A DNA stretch of 64,000 nucleotides from Deinococcus radiopugnans ATCC 19172. GTDB lineage: Bacteria > Deinococcota > Deinococci > Deinococcales > Deinococcaceae. The stretch spans positions 105,945-169,944 of the forward strand of contig NZ_VDMO01000010.1 of NCBI RefSeq assembly GCF_006335125.1, in the 5' to 3' direction. The translations under genes and the position numbers were made by a program. Below, one piece after another: positions 11,063 through 21,678 of this stretch. Each line of letters starts with the position of its first letter. The stretch's first letter is position 1. The notes beneath the pieces are model-generated. The model searched no databases, was not told where the DNA came from, and worked only from the letters and a program-made list of their open reading frames with translations.

Positions 11063-11797
11063 ATGGAACGCTTCGTGGAGTACACTTTCGCGCCGTGGCC
11101 GGACGGGGAGTTGCTGGAAAAGGTTATCCCCTTTCGGATGCCGGGCATCACGCGGGTGGAACAAAAATTTAATGCTGATCCCGCGTTGCTGGTCGAAATT
11201 GGGGACATGGCTTACTCGGCGGGCGGCTCAACGGGCCGACATTTAGGTGAGGACGGCGAATGGCACGCCGATCCCAACGGTGCGCCCGGCAGGGTGCGCC
11301 TGATCTGGGACGGCTTCGATTCCACCATCTTCGCGCTGGAATGTTACGACGAGTTCTACTCGCGGCCCTACGCGCACGCCTACGCCTGGAAAAAGAACAG
11401 CGAGCGGCGCTTCCTGCACGAGATCATCAGTGAGCCGGACACCTGGATCATGGAGATTCTGGAGGACAACCCGGATACGGGCATGTTTCCGACGGGCGGC
11501 CAGCCAGTGGCCGCGCTGGACAGCTTTCTGGAACGCAATCCCAGCACGGGAAAACCCACAGGCCGCTTTTTCCCACCCGACGCACAGTTAAGCGACAGCG
11601 GGACTCATCCGATCTTCTTCAAGGCATCCGGCGCTTCGCTGACCCCAGAGGACGAGGCCGAAATCGAGCAACGTCGGGCCGAGATGCTGGCCGATCTGCT
11701 CGCTAAGCCGCGTTACCGCCATCTGTTCATCGCCTCGGACACGCACATGCTGGAGATCCTGTGCGCGGGGCTGCCCCGCTGGGAGTGGGTGGAGTAA
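11063..11797 (+). CDS. hypothetical protein
   Basis: About 244 residues, no family recognised. Soluble, acidic and rich in aromatics (EYTFAPWPDGELLEKV, WDGFDSTIFALECYDEFY, AYAWKKNSERRFLHEI). The C-terminal third has a charged helix (EDEAEIEQRRAEMLADLLAK) and ends LPRWEWVE. The start is uncertain: ATG 11063 or ATG 11054 (three residues longer); the frame is open further upstream but would run across the divergent promoter. It lies 28 bp before truB. Coding is supported by length and clean codon use, not by homology. Confidence 0.65.
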   Translation: MERFVEYTFAPWPDGELLEKVIPFRMPGITRVEQKFNADPALLVEIGDMAYSAGGSTGRHLGEDGEWHADPNGAPGRVRLIWDGFDSTIFALECYDEFYSRPYAHAYAWKKNSERRFLHEIISEPDTWIMEILEDNPDTGMFPTGGQPVAALDSFLERNPSTGKPTGRFFPPDAQLSDSGTHPIFFKASGASLTPEDEAEIEQRRAEMLADLLAKPRYRHLFIASDTHMLEILCAGLPRWEWVE

Positions 11798-11812
11798 CCT
11801 CCGGTCACCCTC

Positions 11813-11818
11813 TACACT
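11813..11818 (+). promoter_or_regulatory. -10 element of leaderless truB promoter
   Basis: TACACT, 7 nt, then the truB ATG at 11826. Confidence 0.55.
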
Positions 11819-11825
11819 TTCCCCT

Positions 11826-12752
11826 ATGCCCGTGATTGCCGTCGACAAACCGCTGCACCTGACCTCGCACGACGTGGTGAACCGTGCCCGCCGCGCCCGC
11901 AAGACCAAACGGGTGGGGCATACCGGCACCCTCGATCCGCTGGCGACGGGGGTGCTGGTGCTGGCGGTCGAGGGCAGCACCAAGGTGGTGCAGTTTATGG
12001 AGGCCGACAGCAAGGACTACCTGGCCTGGATCAGCCTGGGCGCAGGCACGCCGACGCTGGACGCCGAGGGGCCGGTGGATGAGACGGCAGATGTGCCGCC
12101 GCTGGACGGGGCGACGATACGCGCCGTCCTTACTGCGTTCACTGGCCCTCAGAAACAGATTCCACCGCAGTACAGCGCCATTCAGGTGGGCGGGCAGCGG
12201 GCCTACGCGGTGGCGCGGGCCGGGGGCGAGCTTGAGCTGCCTGCACGCGACGTGGTGATTCACTCGCTGGACTTGCTGGGCGTGTATGGCCGGGTGCAGG
12301 ACGCACCGCGTACCTTTGACGCGCAGAGTTGGGCGCCAGCCGACACTGGCCTGACCTTCACGCTGCCCGACGCGCTGGGCGAGTTTCCCACCCTGCTGCT
12401 GCGCGCCAGCGTGGGCAGCGGCACCTATCTGCGCTCGCTGGCGCGGGATGTAGGCGCGGCCTTGGGCCTGCCCGCTCACCTCTCGGGTCTGGTGCGGACG
12501 CGGGTGGGGCGCTACAGCCTCGCGGACGCGGTGGCGTTGGAAGACTTAGAGGGAGCCACTGGCCTGAGCGATCTGAATGCCCTGGACTTTCCGCGCATTC
12601 AGGCGGACGCGGCGATGGCCTGCGAACTGCGCCGGGGCAAGCGGCCCCGGCGTTCAGAAGTGGGACGGTATGTGGTGACGCTCGGCGGCGAACTGGTGGC
12701 CGTGGTGGACGGCGACGGCGAGGGGTTGAAAGTGGTGCGGGCCTGGGCGTAA
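11826..12752 (+). CDS. truB: tRNA pseudouridine-55 synthase
   Basis: 308 residues. Makes pseudouridine 55 in the T-loop of nearly all tRNAs. The catalytic motif is GHTGTLDPLATGVL with nucleophile Asp37. QIPPQYSAIQVGGQRAYAVAR and VGSGTYLRSLARDVG are further TruB signatures, and the C-terminus (ELRRGKRPRRSE onward) is a PUA-like extension. Leaderless start after TACACT. Usually near rbfA in other bacteria; here rbfA is 11 kb away, so the classic infB-rbfA-truB arrangement is broken. Confidence 0.96.
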   Translation: MPVIAVDKPLHLTSHDVVNRARRARKTKRVGHTGTLDPLATGVLVLAVEGSTKVVQFMEADSKDYLAWISLGAGTPTLDAEGPVDETADVPPLDGATIRAVLTAFTGPQKQIPPQYSAIQVGGQRAYAVARAGGELELPARDVVIHSLDLLGVYGRVQDAPRTFDAQSWAPADTGLTFTLPDALGEFPTLLLRASVGSGTYLRSLARDVGAALGLPAHLSGLVRTRVGRYSLADAVALEDLEGATGLSDLNALDFPRIQADAAMACELRRGKRPRRSEVGRYVVTLGGELVAVVDGDGEGLKVVRAWA

Positions 12753-12768
12753 GAGGTTTCAGACCTGA

Positions 12769-14229
12769 CTAAGCCGGAGCCACCTCCGCCCGCACCGCGC
12801 CGATTCCTTCAAGGCCGCCCGCGATCCGGATCAGCAATTCGTCCTGCAAGGCGGGTGCGATGAACTGAATGCCCACGGGCAGCCGCTTGCCGTCCACCTC
12901 CTCAAATCCGGCGGGCACGCTCAGGGCGGGCAGGCCCGCGAGGTTCACGGCCACGGTGTCCACGTCGGCAGCGTACATGGTCAGCGGATCGTTCATCTTC
13001 TCGCCCAGGCGGAAGGCCGGGAAGGGGCTGGTGGGCGTGACCAGCACGTCAAACTGGGCGAAGGCGGCGCTGAATTCATTGGCGATCAGGCGGCGCACGC
13101 GGGTGGCCTTGCTGTAGTAGGCGTCGTAATAGCCGCTGCTCAGGGCGTAGGTGCCGATCATGATGCGGCGCTGCACCTCGCGCCCGAAGCCGCGCTCACG
13201 GGTGCGGGTCATGCTGCCCAGCACATCGCCCCCTGGCTCCCGGCTGCCGTAGACCATGCCGTCGTAGCGGGCCAGATTGCTGCTGGCTTCCGGCATGGAG
13301 ATCAGGTAGTAGGTGGCGATGGCGTGCCGCAGGGCAGGCAGGCTGACCTCGCCCACGCTGGCCCCCGCGCCGCGCAGGGCATCCAGGGTGGCGTCCAGCA
13401 CCGCGCCCACGCCCGCCGTGTTGCCCCCCAGACTCTCGGTGACCACACCCACGCGCAGGCCGCGCAGATCCTCAGGGGTTCCGGCGACGAAGGCGGGCGG
13501 CGCGTCCAGGCTGGTGGCGTCGCGCCCATCGTGTCCGGCGATCACGTTCATGGTCAGCGCCAGATCGGCGGCGTGGCGGGCCAGCGGGCCGATCTGATCC
13601 AGGCTGCTGGCGTGGGCCACCAGTCCGTAGCGGCTGACCCGGCCATAGGTGGGCTTCAAACCGTACACCCCGCACAGCGCCGCAGGCTGGCGCACCGAGC
13701 CGCCCGTATCGCTGCCCAGACTGACGGAAGTCAGGCCCGCAGCCACCACCGCCGCGCTGCCGCTGCTGGTGCCGCCGGTGACCCGCGCCGTGTCCCATGG
13801 ATTCAGTGTCGGGCCGTAAGCGCTGCTCTCGCCGGAACTGCCCATCGCGAATTCGTCCATGTTCGCCTTGCCCACGATCACTGCGCCTGCATCCACGAGG
13901 CGCTGCACGGCGGTGGCGGTGTAGGGGCTGACGTAGTGTTCCAGCATCCGGCTGCCGCAGGTGGTGCGCGTGCCCGTCAGGTTGAGGTTGTCCTTGACCA
14001 CCACCGGCAGGCCGGCCAGCGGCAGCGTCTCGCCCGCCTGCAACCGCGCCTGCACCGCCGCCGCCTGCTCGCCGGCCCCACCGTTCAGGCTGATCAGGGC
14101 GTTCAGGGTGTTCGCCGCCTCGGCGCGGGCCAGGGCAGCCTCCAGCGCGGCGGCGGGCGTGGTTTCACCGGCCTGCACGGCGCGGACGAGTTCGGAAGCG
14201 GAGTGGGGGGCAGAGGACGGCAGCGACAT
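12769..14229 (-). CDS. gatA: aspartyl/glutamyl-tRNA amidotransferase subunit A
   Basis: 486 residues, full length for GatA, the amidase subunit that releases ammonia from glutamine for GatB-dependent conversion of misacylated Glu-tRNA(Gln) or Asp-tRNA(Asn). The amidase-signature residues are Lys79 (VVVKDN) and the nucleophile Ser178 (SDTGGS). The position of the bridging cis-Ser reads Thr154 in GGTSSGSAA by my alignment, with Ser155 next to it. gatB and gatC are not in the window. TACACT lies 8 nt before the ATG (leaderless). Convergent with truB. Confidence 0.95.
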   Translation of the reverse strand: MSLPSSAPHSASELVRAVQAGETTPAAALEAALARAEAANTLNALISLNGGAGEQAAAVQARLQAGETLPLAGLPVVVKDNLNLTGTRTTCGSRMLEHYVSPYTATAVQRLVDAGAVIVGKANMDEFAMGSSGESSAYGPTLNPWDTARVTGGTSSGSAAVVAAGLTSVSLGSDTGGSVRQPAALCGVYGLKPTYGRVSRYGLVAHASSLDQIGPLARHAADLALTMNVIAGHDGRDATSLDAPPAFVAGTPEDLRGLRVGVVTESLGGNTAGVGAVLDATLDALRGAGASVGEVSLPALRHAIATYYLISMPEASSNLARYDGMVYGSREPGGDVLGSMTRTRERGFGREVQRRIMIGTYALSSGYYDAYYSKATRVRRLIANEFSAAFAQFDVLVTPTSPFPAFRLGEKMNDPLTMYAADVDTVAVNLAGLPALSVPAGFEEVDGKRLPVGIQFIAPALQDELLIRIAGGLEGIGAVRAEVAPA

Positions 14230-14237
14230 ACCGCGTC

Positions 14238-14243
14238 AGTGTA
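14238..14243 (-). promoter_or_regulatory. -10 element of leaderless gatA promoter
   Basis: TACACT on the minus strand, 8 nt before the ATG at 14229. Confidence 0.5.
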
Positions 14244-14497
14244 GCGGGGACCCTGGGGGCCGCCGCAACGTTACCGGGGTGGAGGAAGCCGGAACGTCAG
14301 GCGTCTATCGTCTCCCGTCTCCCCTGACCCCTCGGGCCGCCGACTATGGCCTCGGTCAGTGGCCGCCAGCAGCGACAGCGCGGCGCTTTTGCCCGTGCTG
14401 GCGGGACGTTCTGGACAATGCCAGCGGAACGCTCGGGAGTGTCGGGGCCTTGGCGAAAGATGAGATGTTTTATAGAGTTGAATAAGTGCAGGTGACA

Positions 14498-14503
14498 TAT
14501 AGT
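14498..14503 (+). promoter_or_regulatory. -10 element of leaderless PP2C promoter
   Basis: TATAGT followed by 6 nt and ATG 14510. Upstream sequence is AT-rich (a second TATAGA at 14471-14476). Confidence 0.5.
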
Positions 14504-14509
14504 GCGAAC

Positions 14510-15406
14510 ATGCAGGCTGCGGGAGCGCCGAATTGGTCATTTGGCCTGCTGACGGACGTGGGTCGTCAGCGGCAGGGTGGGGTGAATCAGGACGCCGCGC
14601 TGGCGCTCGATCTGCCCCACGGCGGCCTGTTCGCGGTGGCCGACGGCATGGGAGGCCACGCGGCGGGCGAACTGGCCGCCACCCTGGCCCTGGACGCCCT
14701 GAGCCAGCACTACCTGGCCCGCCGCACCCCGCCGCCCATACGGCTGGCCGAGGCCGTGCAGGACGCCAACGTCGCGGTGCTGCGGCACGCGGTCGGCGAG
14801 TACGTGGGCATGGGGACCACCCTGATCGCCGCACTGATCGACCGGGGCGCGCTGCTGATCGCGCACGTGGGCGACTCGCGCGCCTACCTGCTGCGCGGCG
14901 GCGAACTGTTCCGCCTGACCGAGGACCATTCCTGGGTCAGCGAGCAGGTCCGCCTCGGCCACCTGACCGAGGAAGAGGCCAGGGAACACCAGTGGCGCAG
15001 CGTGGTCAGCAACGCGCTGGGCGGCGAGGAACGCGTGCGGCTGGAACTGTTCGGCCTGCGCCTGAGGGCCGGTGACCGGGTGATGCTGTGCAGCGACGGG
15101 CTGAGCAGCGTGGTCAAGGACACGGACCTGTTGAAGCTGCTGGTCCGGCCCCTGGCCCCAGACGCCACCGCCCGCCTGCTGGTCGACGCTGCCAACGACG
15201 CGGGTGGCCCGGACAACATCACCGTGCTGGTGATCGACGTCCGGCAGGACCTGAAACTTCCCATCTACGACCTGCCCCCCGCCCACCACGGGGGGCCGGA
15301 TTACGTGGACGTGCTGCTCGGCACGCAGCGCGGCCCTGGCGCCTGGGGATCGTCCGGCGCCAGCGTCCACCTTCCAGCCGTCCCCCACCGGCATCCCGAC
15401 GGATGA
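14510..15406 (+). CDS. PP2C-family serine/threonine phosphatase
   Basis: 298 residues. Mn/Mg-dependent Ser/Thr phosphatase of the Stp/PrpC type, the usual antagonist of PASTA or Hanks-type kinases; no kinase lies nearby. Metal-binding motifs in order are NQDA (about 26-29), [13 protein letters not shown] (41-53), [10 protein letters not shown] and CSDGLSS near the middle, and [10 protein letters not shown] near residue 235. The last 40 residues are a Pro/Gly/His-rich tail. The ATG at 14510 is preferred over an in-frame GTG at 14486 because of the TATAGT box 6 nt upstream. Confidence 0.93.
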   Translation: MQAAGAPNWSFGLLTDVGRQRQGGVNQDAALALDLPHGGLFAVADGMGGHAAGELAATLALDALSQHYLARRTPPPIRLAEAVQDANVAVLRHAVGEYVGMGTTLIAALIDRGALLIAHVGDSRAYLLRGGELFRLTEDHSWVSEQVRLGHLTEEEAREHQWRSVVSNALGGEERVRLELFGLRLRAGDRVMLCSDGLSSVVKDTDLLKLLVRPLAPDATARLLVDAANDAGGPDNITVLVIDVRQDLKLPIYDLPPAHHGGPDYVDVLLGTQRGPGAWGSSGASVHLPAVPHRHPDG

Positions 15407-15549
15407 GGCGAATCGGGCGGGCCGGGCGCTGAAAACGCAGAACCGGCAGGACCGCGGCAGCACCTGAGAGAGACTCGGCCACCCGTCACGGACCTGACAT
15501 CACCGCGTCCGTAGCCTCTGCACGGAGCGCACCCCGGCGTGGGGACAGG

Positions 15550-15555
15550 TATGCT
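15550..15555 (+). promoter_or_regulatory. -10 element of leaderless ridA promoter
   Basis: TATGCT, 6 nt, ATG 15562. Confidence 0.5.
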
Positions 15556-15561
15556 CAGGGC

Positions 15562-15939
15562 ATGAAAGACATGGTGCAGACCGCCGACGCCCCCGCCGCC
15601 ATCGGCCCCTACAGCCAGGCCATCGTGTTTGGCAATCTGGTGGTGACCAGCGGCCAGATTCCGCTGACGCCGGACGGCCAGCTGGTGGGGGGCGGCATCG
15701 CCGAACAGACCGAACAGGTCATGCAGAACCTGCGCGCCGTGTTGCGGGCGGCAGGCACCGACATGGACCGCGTGGTCAAGACCACCGTATTCCTGGCCGA
15801 CATGAACGAGTTTGCCGACATGAACACCGTCTACGAGCGTCATTTCCCGGCCCCGGCCCCAGCCCGCAGCACCGTGCAGGTGGCCCGCCTGCCCCGCGAC
15901 GTGCGGGTGGAGATTGAGGTGCTGGCCGAGCTGCACTGA
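15562..15939 (+). CDS. RidA-family enamine/imine deaminase
   Basis: 125 residues, typical RidA/YjgF length. Hydrolyses reactive 2-aminoacrylate and other enamines released by PLP enzymes. The sequence has AIGPYSQAI (residues 13-21), VTSGQIPL, the catalytic-arginine region [20 protein letters not shown], and the family C-terminus. Single leaderless gene. Confidence 0.95.
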   Translation: MKDMVQTADAPAAIGPYSQAIVFGNLVVTSGQIPLTPDGQLVGGGIAEQTEQVMQNLRAVLRAAGTDMDRVVKTTVFLADMNEFADMNTVYERHFPAPAPARSTVQVARLPRDVRVEIEVLAELH

Positions 15940-16100
15940 GGATTCAGCCCAGCCGAACAGCGGGAGCGGATGGCCGGGAGGATTGCCGCCTGACCAGCCG
16001 CTCCTCCCGTTTGAACTGTCGTGGCCGGCAGGCCAAGGCTCCCGCCCGTTTGTGCGTCAGCTCCCGACGCCCCGCCGTCCGGCGTGACATGCTGCGGCCA

Positions 16101-16943
16101 ATGGTTGTCCTTCCCGTCCGCTTCGAGCGCAGCCCCCGCCTCCACCCCATGCTCAGCGAGGACACGTTCCCCGTGGGCACGCGGGTGGTCGTGCAGGGCA
16201 AGCGCGGGCCGGAAGTGGCCACCGTGCGCGGCGAGCCGGGGCAGGCGAAGAACAATGAGCGCTACGGCGCGGTGCTGCGGGCGGCCACGCCGGAGGACCT
16301 GGAACGCTGGGACAAGTTACACCGCACCGGCGAGGACCTGAAGTGGCTGCTGCGGGCGCGGGCGCGTGAGCGTGGGCTGGCGGTCAAGCTGGTGGCGGTG
16401 GAATTCACGCTGGACGAGAGTCTGGTCACGGTGAGTTACAGCGCCGACGAGCGCATCGAACTGACCGGCCTGATCGGCGAGGTGCGCGAACACACCAGCG
16501 CCCGCGTGAACTTTGCGGCCATCGGCCCGCGCGAGCAGGCGCAGATGATCGGCGCGCTGGGCGCGTGCGGGCGCGAGAACTGTTCCAGCCATCACCTGCA
16601 GGACTTCGCCCCGGTCAGCATCCGCATGGCGCGGGACCAGCAGCTGCCGCTGAACCCGGAAAAGCTGTCGGGGCCGTGTGGCCGGCTGCTGTGCTGCCTG
16701 CAGTTCGAGCACACCCAGTACCAGGACCTGCTGCGCGATCTGCCGCGCAAGAATGCCAAGGTCTGCCACACCGGCACGGGCGCGTGCGGCAAGGTCACCA
16801 AACTGCACCCGCTGGCCGGGACCGTGGACGTGTACAGCGACCAGGGCATGCTGCTGAACGTGCCGGCGGGCGAACTGCGCCGCGCCTCCGACAGCGACGG
16901 CAAGGGACCGGCAGGCAAACGCGGCGCCGACGCCCCGGACTGA
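16101..16943 (+). CDS. ricT: PSP1-domain protein RicT (YaaT)
   Basis: 280 residues. In Bacillus, RicT is part of the RicA-RicF-RicT [4Fe-4S] complex that assists RNase Y-dependent mRNA processing; the Deinococcus role is not established. The PSP1 core carries the conserved cysteines [12 protein letters not shown] and [17 protein letters not shown]. The start is ambiguous: ATG 16101 is 7 nt after CATGCT (an imperfect leaderless -10), while ATG 16089 would add four residues. Confidence 0.9.
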   Translation: MVVLPVRFERSPRLHPMLSEDTFPVGTRVVVQGKRGPEVATVRGEPGQAKNNERYGAVLRAATPEDLERWDKLHRTGEDLKWLLRARARERGLAVKLVAVEFTLDESLVTVSYSADERIELTGLIGEVREHTSARVNFAAIGPREQAQMIGALGACGRENCSSHHLQDFAPVSIRMARDQQLPLNPEKLSGPCGRLLCCLQFEHTQYQDLLRDLPRKNAKVCHTGTGACGKVTKLHPLAGTVDVYSDQGMLLNVPAGELRRASDSDGKGPAGKRGADAPD

Positions 16944-17002
16944 GCGCACCCGCTGGAGGGCCACTAGGCCATATGGACAGCGGCGCACCGATGGTCAGCC
17001 GC

Positions 17003-17008
17003 TAGACT
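17003..17008 (+). promoter_or_regulatory. -10 element of leaderless M3 peptidase promoter
   Basis: TAGACT, 7 nt, ATG 17016. Confidence 0.5.
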
Positions 17009-17015
17009 CCCCGGC

Positions 17016-18725
17016 ATGACTGCACCACTGGACCGGGTTGAGAGCAAGCTGCAGATTTCCGAAGGCGCCGCGAACTGGGAAGCGTACTGCCCGCGCTATG
17101 AGGCGCTGCTGGGCGCCGAACTGACGGCGGCGGCCGTGCCAGCGTGGCTGCGGCGCTGGAGCGCCCTGGACGCCGAACTGGGCGAGGCCGGGGCCAAGCT
17201 GTCCACCCACGCGGACCTGCACACCGACGACGAGGCGGCGCAGGGGCGCTACCAGGCCTTCGTGGCCGGGGTGATGCCCCAGGCGGCCCGCACCGGGCAG
17301 GCGCTGACCGAGAAGCTGCTGGCGGTGCCGGACTACGCGCCCGCGCCGGATTTCGCCCTGAATTTCCGCCGCTTCCGTGACGCTGCCGCGCTGTTCCGCG
17401 AGGCCAATGTGGATCTGGAAGTCACGCACGAACAGCACAAGAACCGCCACTCGGTGATCACCGGCAACCAGAAGGTCACCCTGAACGGCCAGACCCTGAC
17501 CATTCCCCAGGCCAGGCAGCACCTCGACAGCCCGGACCGCAAGGCGCGCGAGGACGCGTGGTGGGCGCTGACCGTCAGCAACATGGAGGTGGCCCCCGAG
17601 CTGGACGCGGTGATGCTGGACCTGATTCATACCCGGCAGCGGCTGGCCCGCAACGCCGACGAGGCCAACTACCGCGATTTCCGCTGGAAGCAGCTGGACC
17701 GCGTGGACTACACTCCCGCCGACTGCCGCGCCTTTCACGAGGCGGTGCGCGAGGAAGCCGTGCCGCTGGCGGGCGAGATCGTGCGCGGCGTCGCGCAGGC
17801 GCTGGGACTGGGCAGCGTGCGCCCCTGGGATTACAACCGCAACACCCTGCTGGACCCGTCGGGCCGGGAGCCGCTGCGGCCGTTCACGACGGGCGAGGAA
17901 TTGCAGGCCGTGGCGCAGACCGCCTTCGCGGGTGTGGACGCCGACTTGGCCGCCCGCTTCGGGCAGATGCGCGAGGGCGGGCTGCTGGACCTGGAATCGC
18001 GCCCTGGCAAGATGACGCACGCCTACTGCCAGTACTTCCCGGTCAACAACGAGCCCTTCGTGCTGATGAACGTGGTGGGCAGCGCCGAGGACCTGCGGGT
18101 GCTGTTTCACGAGGTGGGCCACGCCTTCCACGGCTTTTACAGCGGCGACGCCCAGCCGCTGCTGTGGAACCGCTGGAGTCCCATCGAGTTCGTGGAAATT
18201 CCCAGCATGGCGATGGAATTCCTGACCCTGGACCACTTGGGCCACGTGTTTGACGACGAGGAGCTGACCCGCTACCGCCGCAACCAGTTGCAGGGCGTGG
18301 TGACCTTCCTGCCGTGGGCCGCGCAGATGGACGCCTTTCAACACTGGCTGTACGCCGAGGCGCCGGAGGACGTGGGCATCGCCGAACTGGACGCCCGATG
18401 GCTGGAACTGGACAAGACCTTTCATCCGTTTATCGACTGGGACGGCCTCGACGAGGGCGTGCGGGCCAAGGGCTGGCAGTACTACCACATTTTTCAGGTG
18501 CCGTTCTATTACATCGAGTACGCCATGTGCTATCTGGCGGCGGTGGCCCTCTGGCGCGGGGCCAGGAACGACGCGGCGGGGGCGCTGGAGCGCTACAAGG
18601 CGGCGCTGCGCCTGGGCAACGCGGCGGGCGTGCCGGAGCTGTACCGCGCAGCGGGCGTGGAGTTCCGCTTTGACCGCGAGTACATCCGGGGATTGATGGA
18701 GTTTCTCAAAGAGCAACTGAAGTAG
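17016..18725 (+). CDS. M3-family oligoendopeptidase
   Basis: 569 residues. Zinc oligopeptidase (PepF-like, M3 clan) that cuts short cytosolic peptides. The zinc motif HEVGHAFHG lies near residues 366-374 with the third ligand Glu in [10 protein letters not shown] about 25 residues on. [23 protein letters not shown] is the conserved substrate-groove segment. There is no signal peptide. The gene ends close to the next gene and shows no partner. Confidence 0.94.
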   Translation: MTAPLDRVESKLQISEGAANWEAYCPRYEALLGAELTAAAVPAWLRRWSALDAELGEAGAKLSTHADLHTDDEAAQGRYQAFVAGVMPQAARTGQALTEKLLAVPDYAPAPDFALNFRRFRDAAALFREANVDLEVTHEQHKNRHSVITGNQKVTLNGQTLTIPQARQHLDSPDRKAREDAWWALTVSNMEVAPELDAVMLDLIHTRQRLARNADEANYRDFRWKQLDRVDYTPADCRAFHEAVREEAVPLAGEIVRGVAQALGLGSVRPWDYNRNTLLDPSGREPLRPFTTGEELQAVAQTAFAGVDADLAARFGQMREGGLLDLESRPGKMTHAYCQYFPVNNEPFVLMNVVGSAEDLRVLFHEVGHAFHGFYSGDAQPLLWNRWSPIEFVEIPSMAMEFLTLDHLGHVFDDEELTRYRRNQLQGVVTFLPWAAQMDAFQHWLYAEAPEDVGIAELDARWLELDKTFHPFIDWDGLDEGVRAKGWQYYHIFQVPFYYIEYAMCYLAAVALWRGARNDAAGALERYKAALRLGNAAGVPELYRAAGVEFRFDREYIRGLMEFLKEQLK

Positions 18726-18831
18726 GGTGGCCCGGAGACGCAGGGGCGACCCGCCGCCGTCCTCCCCGCTGCCGCCGCACGGTTGCCCGGTGCCGTTCCC
18801 CAGACGCCATCTCGGGGCACAATGGAGTGAG

Positions 18832-20973
18832 ATGCAGTCCGCCACCCTCCTCACCCTCGCGCTGGGTCTCAGCCTGACCGTCCCCGGCCCGGCGGCCGCT
18901 CAGGCGACGCCGCCGAAGCCCCCCTCTGCCCCGCCGCCCGCCGCCTGCACCCTGCCCGCCGGGCCACTGCCGGCGCTCACGCGGGCGGTCTTCGTGCTGG
19001 ACACCAGCGGCAGCATGCGCGGCATCGGCGACGGTCAGGCCGACATCTTCGGGCAGGTGCGAACCGAACTGAATCGCTACGTGCGGGTCACGCGGCCTGA
19101 CCGGGTGGAGCTGCTGACCTTCGACGCCGGGCTGAGGACGCGCCGCGGCTTTGACCGTCCCGCAGGAACGGCGCAGTGGAACACCGCCCTTCAGGGCCTG
19201 CGGGCCGACGGCAACAACACCTACCTGTACCGCAGCCTGCGCGCCGCTCTTGAGCCCCTGACCGGGGGCACGCAGTACGTGACCACCGTGTTCGTGCTGA
19301 CCGACGGCATCGACAACGACACGGCGCGCTCCTTCACGGCGGCCCAGGCGCTGGCGGCCTTCAGGGAGCGCGGCCCCTTTGACCGGCTGCATTACGTGGC
19401 GCTGGGCACCGGGATTCCCGCCGAGGCCCGCCAGGCGCTAGCCGCCAGCACCTACGCTGACGGCCTGACCGTGCCGCTGGGTCAGGTGCCGCGGCTGGAC
19501 GGCCCCGGCCTGGGCAGCGGCCTGTTGCGCGTGGAGGACGCGGCGGCGCTGCGCGTGCCGCTGGCCGACGGCACGCGGGTGACGCTGGCCACCCCGGACG
19601 CCCGCACGCTGCGGCTGGCCGAGGACGTGGTGGCCGGCGGTCAGGTGCGGCTGCAGCAGACTGGCCGGGTGCCCTACGGCGCGGCGGCGGTGCTGTGTGC
19701 GCCGCGCACGACGGCGCCCGGCCGCGTGGCCCCCCGGCCCCAGCGCCTGCTGCTGCGCCTGAACCTGCAGTCGCCCGTGACCCTGCTGAACCCCGGCGCG
19801 GACCGGGCGCTGGCCCGGGGCGAGGACACCGTGCTGCGCTACCGGGCCACGCCCGGCGTGGCGGTAGGCGGCCTGACGCTGGGCGCCCTGCCAGCGGGCC
19901 TCGTAGCGGTGGTGTCTCATCTGCCCGGCGCGCGGGACTTCTCGGTCCGGTTGACCAACCGCTCGCTGAATCCAGGGCAGACGGTCACGCCGCTGCTGCG
20001 TCTGCCCGGCGCTGGGGAAATCCGGTTGCCTGCCGTTCAGGGCCGCGCGGGAGGCCGCACCCCCTACGCCGCCGCCGCTGTCAAGGCCGCGCCGAAAGCA
20101 TCCGGCCCCACGCCCACGCCGCGGCCAACGCCGCCCCAGCAGGGGCCTGCCGGGCGCTGGAGGGACGCTCCAGCGTGGCTGTGGGCGCTGGTGTTGCTGG
20201 TCCTGGCCGGCGGCGTGTTCGTCTGGGCGCGGGCGCGGCAGGGCCGGTCTGCGGGGGCTGGCGGGGGGTGGCGGCCTCTGCGCCGGTCCGCGGCAGGGGC
20301 CAGCACGCGCCCGAGACCTGCCCTGAGACCCGCCCCGATTCCGCGTGACGAGCCGCCGGCTGTGGAGGGAATCGAGTACGGTGCGGGCCGCGTCCTGTCG
20401 CTGGTGGCGGCGGGCGGCGAGGTGACTCCTGTGCCGATCCCGCTGGGCGGTCCCTTCGATCTGGGGCAACTGGCGCGCGTGCCGCACCTGAGCGGCCTGC
20501 GCGCCGAGCAGCACCGCGACGGCCTCAGGATCCTGCGGGTGCCGGCCGATCTGGAAGTGAGCCAGGGCGCGCGGCTGGTGGAGGCCGGGGACGTGGTGCG
20601 CCCCGGCGCCCTGCTGGGCGTCGCTGTAGGCCGCGCGGGCCGCGCCCCGCACCCTCCGCTGGGCACCCTGGCCGGGCTGGGACTGCCCCTGACCCTGCGC
20701 CACGAGTCCCTGCGCCACGACGCCGCCAACGTGCGGGCCGCCGGCCCCTACGGCCAGCACACCGTGACCCTGCCCGCAGGCCAGAGCGATCTGGGCACCG
20801 CTTTCGGCGCGCCGGCGCTGGGCGGGCTGAAGGTGACCCTCAGCGGTCCCAACGTCCTGCTGGTGGAGGTGCCGCGGGGCCTGCGCCTGCGCCGCAGCGG
20901 CGAGACGGCCCCGCTGCAGCCGGGCAGCTACCTGCCGGACCTGACCCTGGTGGACCTGCCCGACGAGCCCTGA
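18832..20973 (+). CDS. secreted/anchored von Willebrand factor A domain protein
   Basis: 713 residues. An N-terminal signal peptide ([20 protein letters not shown], cleavage after about residue 24), then a VWA domain with a complete MIDAS start DTSGS (57-61) and VLTDGIDND. Beta-rich regions follow, then a Pro/Thr linker ([16 protein letters not shown]), one membrane helix ([21 protein letters not shown], about residues 440-460) and a beta-rich cytoplasmic part. The topology suggests an envelope protein with an external metal-dependent adhesion domain. The ATG at 18832 is chosen because it starts the signal peptide. Confidence 0.85.
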   Translation: MQSATLLTLALGLSLTVPGPAAAQATPPKPPSAPPPAACTLPAGPLPALTRAVFVLDTSGSMRGIGDGQADIFGQVRTELNRYVRVTRPDRVELLTFDAGLRTRRGFDRPAGTAQWNTALQGLRADGNNTYLYRSLRAALEPLTGGTQYVTTVFVLTDGIDNDTARSFTAAQALAAFRERGPFDRLHYVALGTGIPAEARQALAASTYADGLTVPLGQVPRLDGPGLGSGLLRVEDAAALRVPLADGTRVTLATPDARTLRLAEDVVAGGQVRLQQTGRVPYGAAAVLCAPRTTAPGRVAPRPQRLLLRLNLQSPVTLLNPGADRALARGEDTVLRYRATPGVAVGGLTLGALPAGLVAVVSHLPGARDFSVRLTNRSLNPGQTVTPLLRLPGAGEIRLPAVQGRAGGRTPYAAAAVKAAPKASGPTPTPRPTPPQQGPAGRWRDAPAWLWALVLLVLAGGVFVWARARQGRSAGAGGGWRPLRRSAAGASTRPRPALRPAPIPRDEPPAVEGIEYGAGRVLSLVAAGGEVTPVPIPLGGPFDLGQLARVPHLSGLRAEQHRDGLRILRVPADLEVSQGARLVEAGDVVRPGALLGVAVGRAGRAPHPPLGTLAGLGLPLTLRHESLRHDAANVRAAGPYGQHTVTLPAGQSDLGTAFGAPALGGLKVTLSGPNVLLVEVPRGLRLRRSGETAPLQPGSYLPDLTLVDLPDEP

Positions 20974-21054
20974 AGGCCGCCCAAGCCGGCTCCGGCGAGA
21001 GCCGATCTCCAGTGACAGTCGTGTGGTCTGCCGCCACGCTACGCTACGCGGCAT

Positions 21055-21537
<483 letters not shown>

Positions 21538-21678
21538 ACGGCCAGGCTGCGGGGCTGAGTGCCAGCAGAGGGCAAGGCCACTCGGTCCTGCGCCCGTCCT
21601 GTGCCCCGCGTCAGACCTCTGGTTTCGATCAGCCCTGCTCATCCGCCCATCCCGCCGATGTGTTCATCTGGGACGCCT

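Noticed and set aside
14484..14503. GTGACATATAG in the PP2C promoter, resembling half an RDRM
   Set aside because: Only about 9 of 17 positions match the full motif; the TATA overlap is explained by the -10 box.
16995..18854. Open 619-codon frame antisense to the M3 peptidase
   Set aside because: Shadow of a long high-GC gene; His/Val/Gln-rich, no ribosome site or family.
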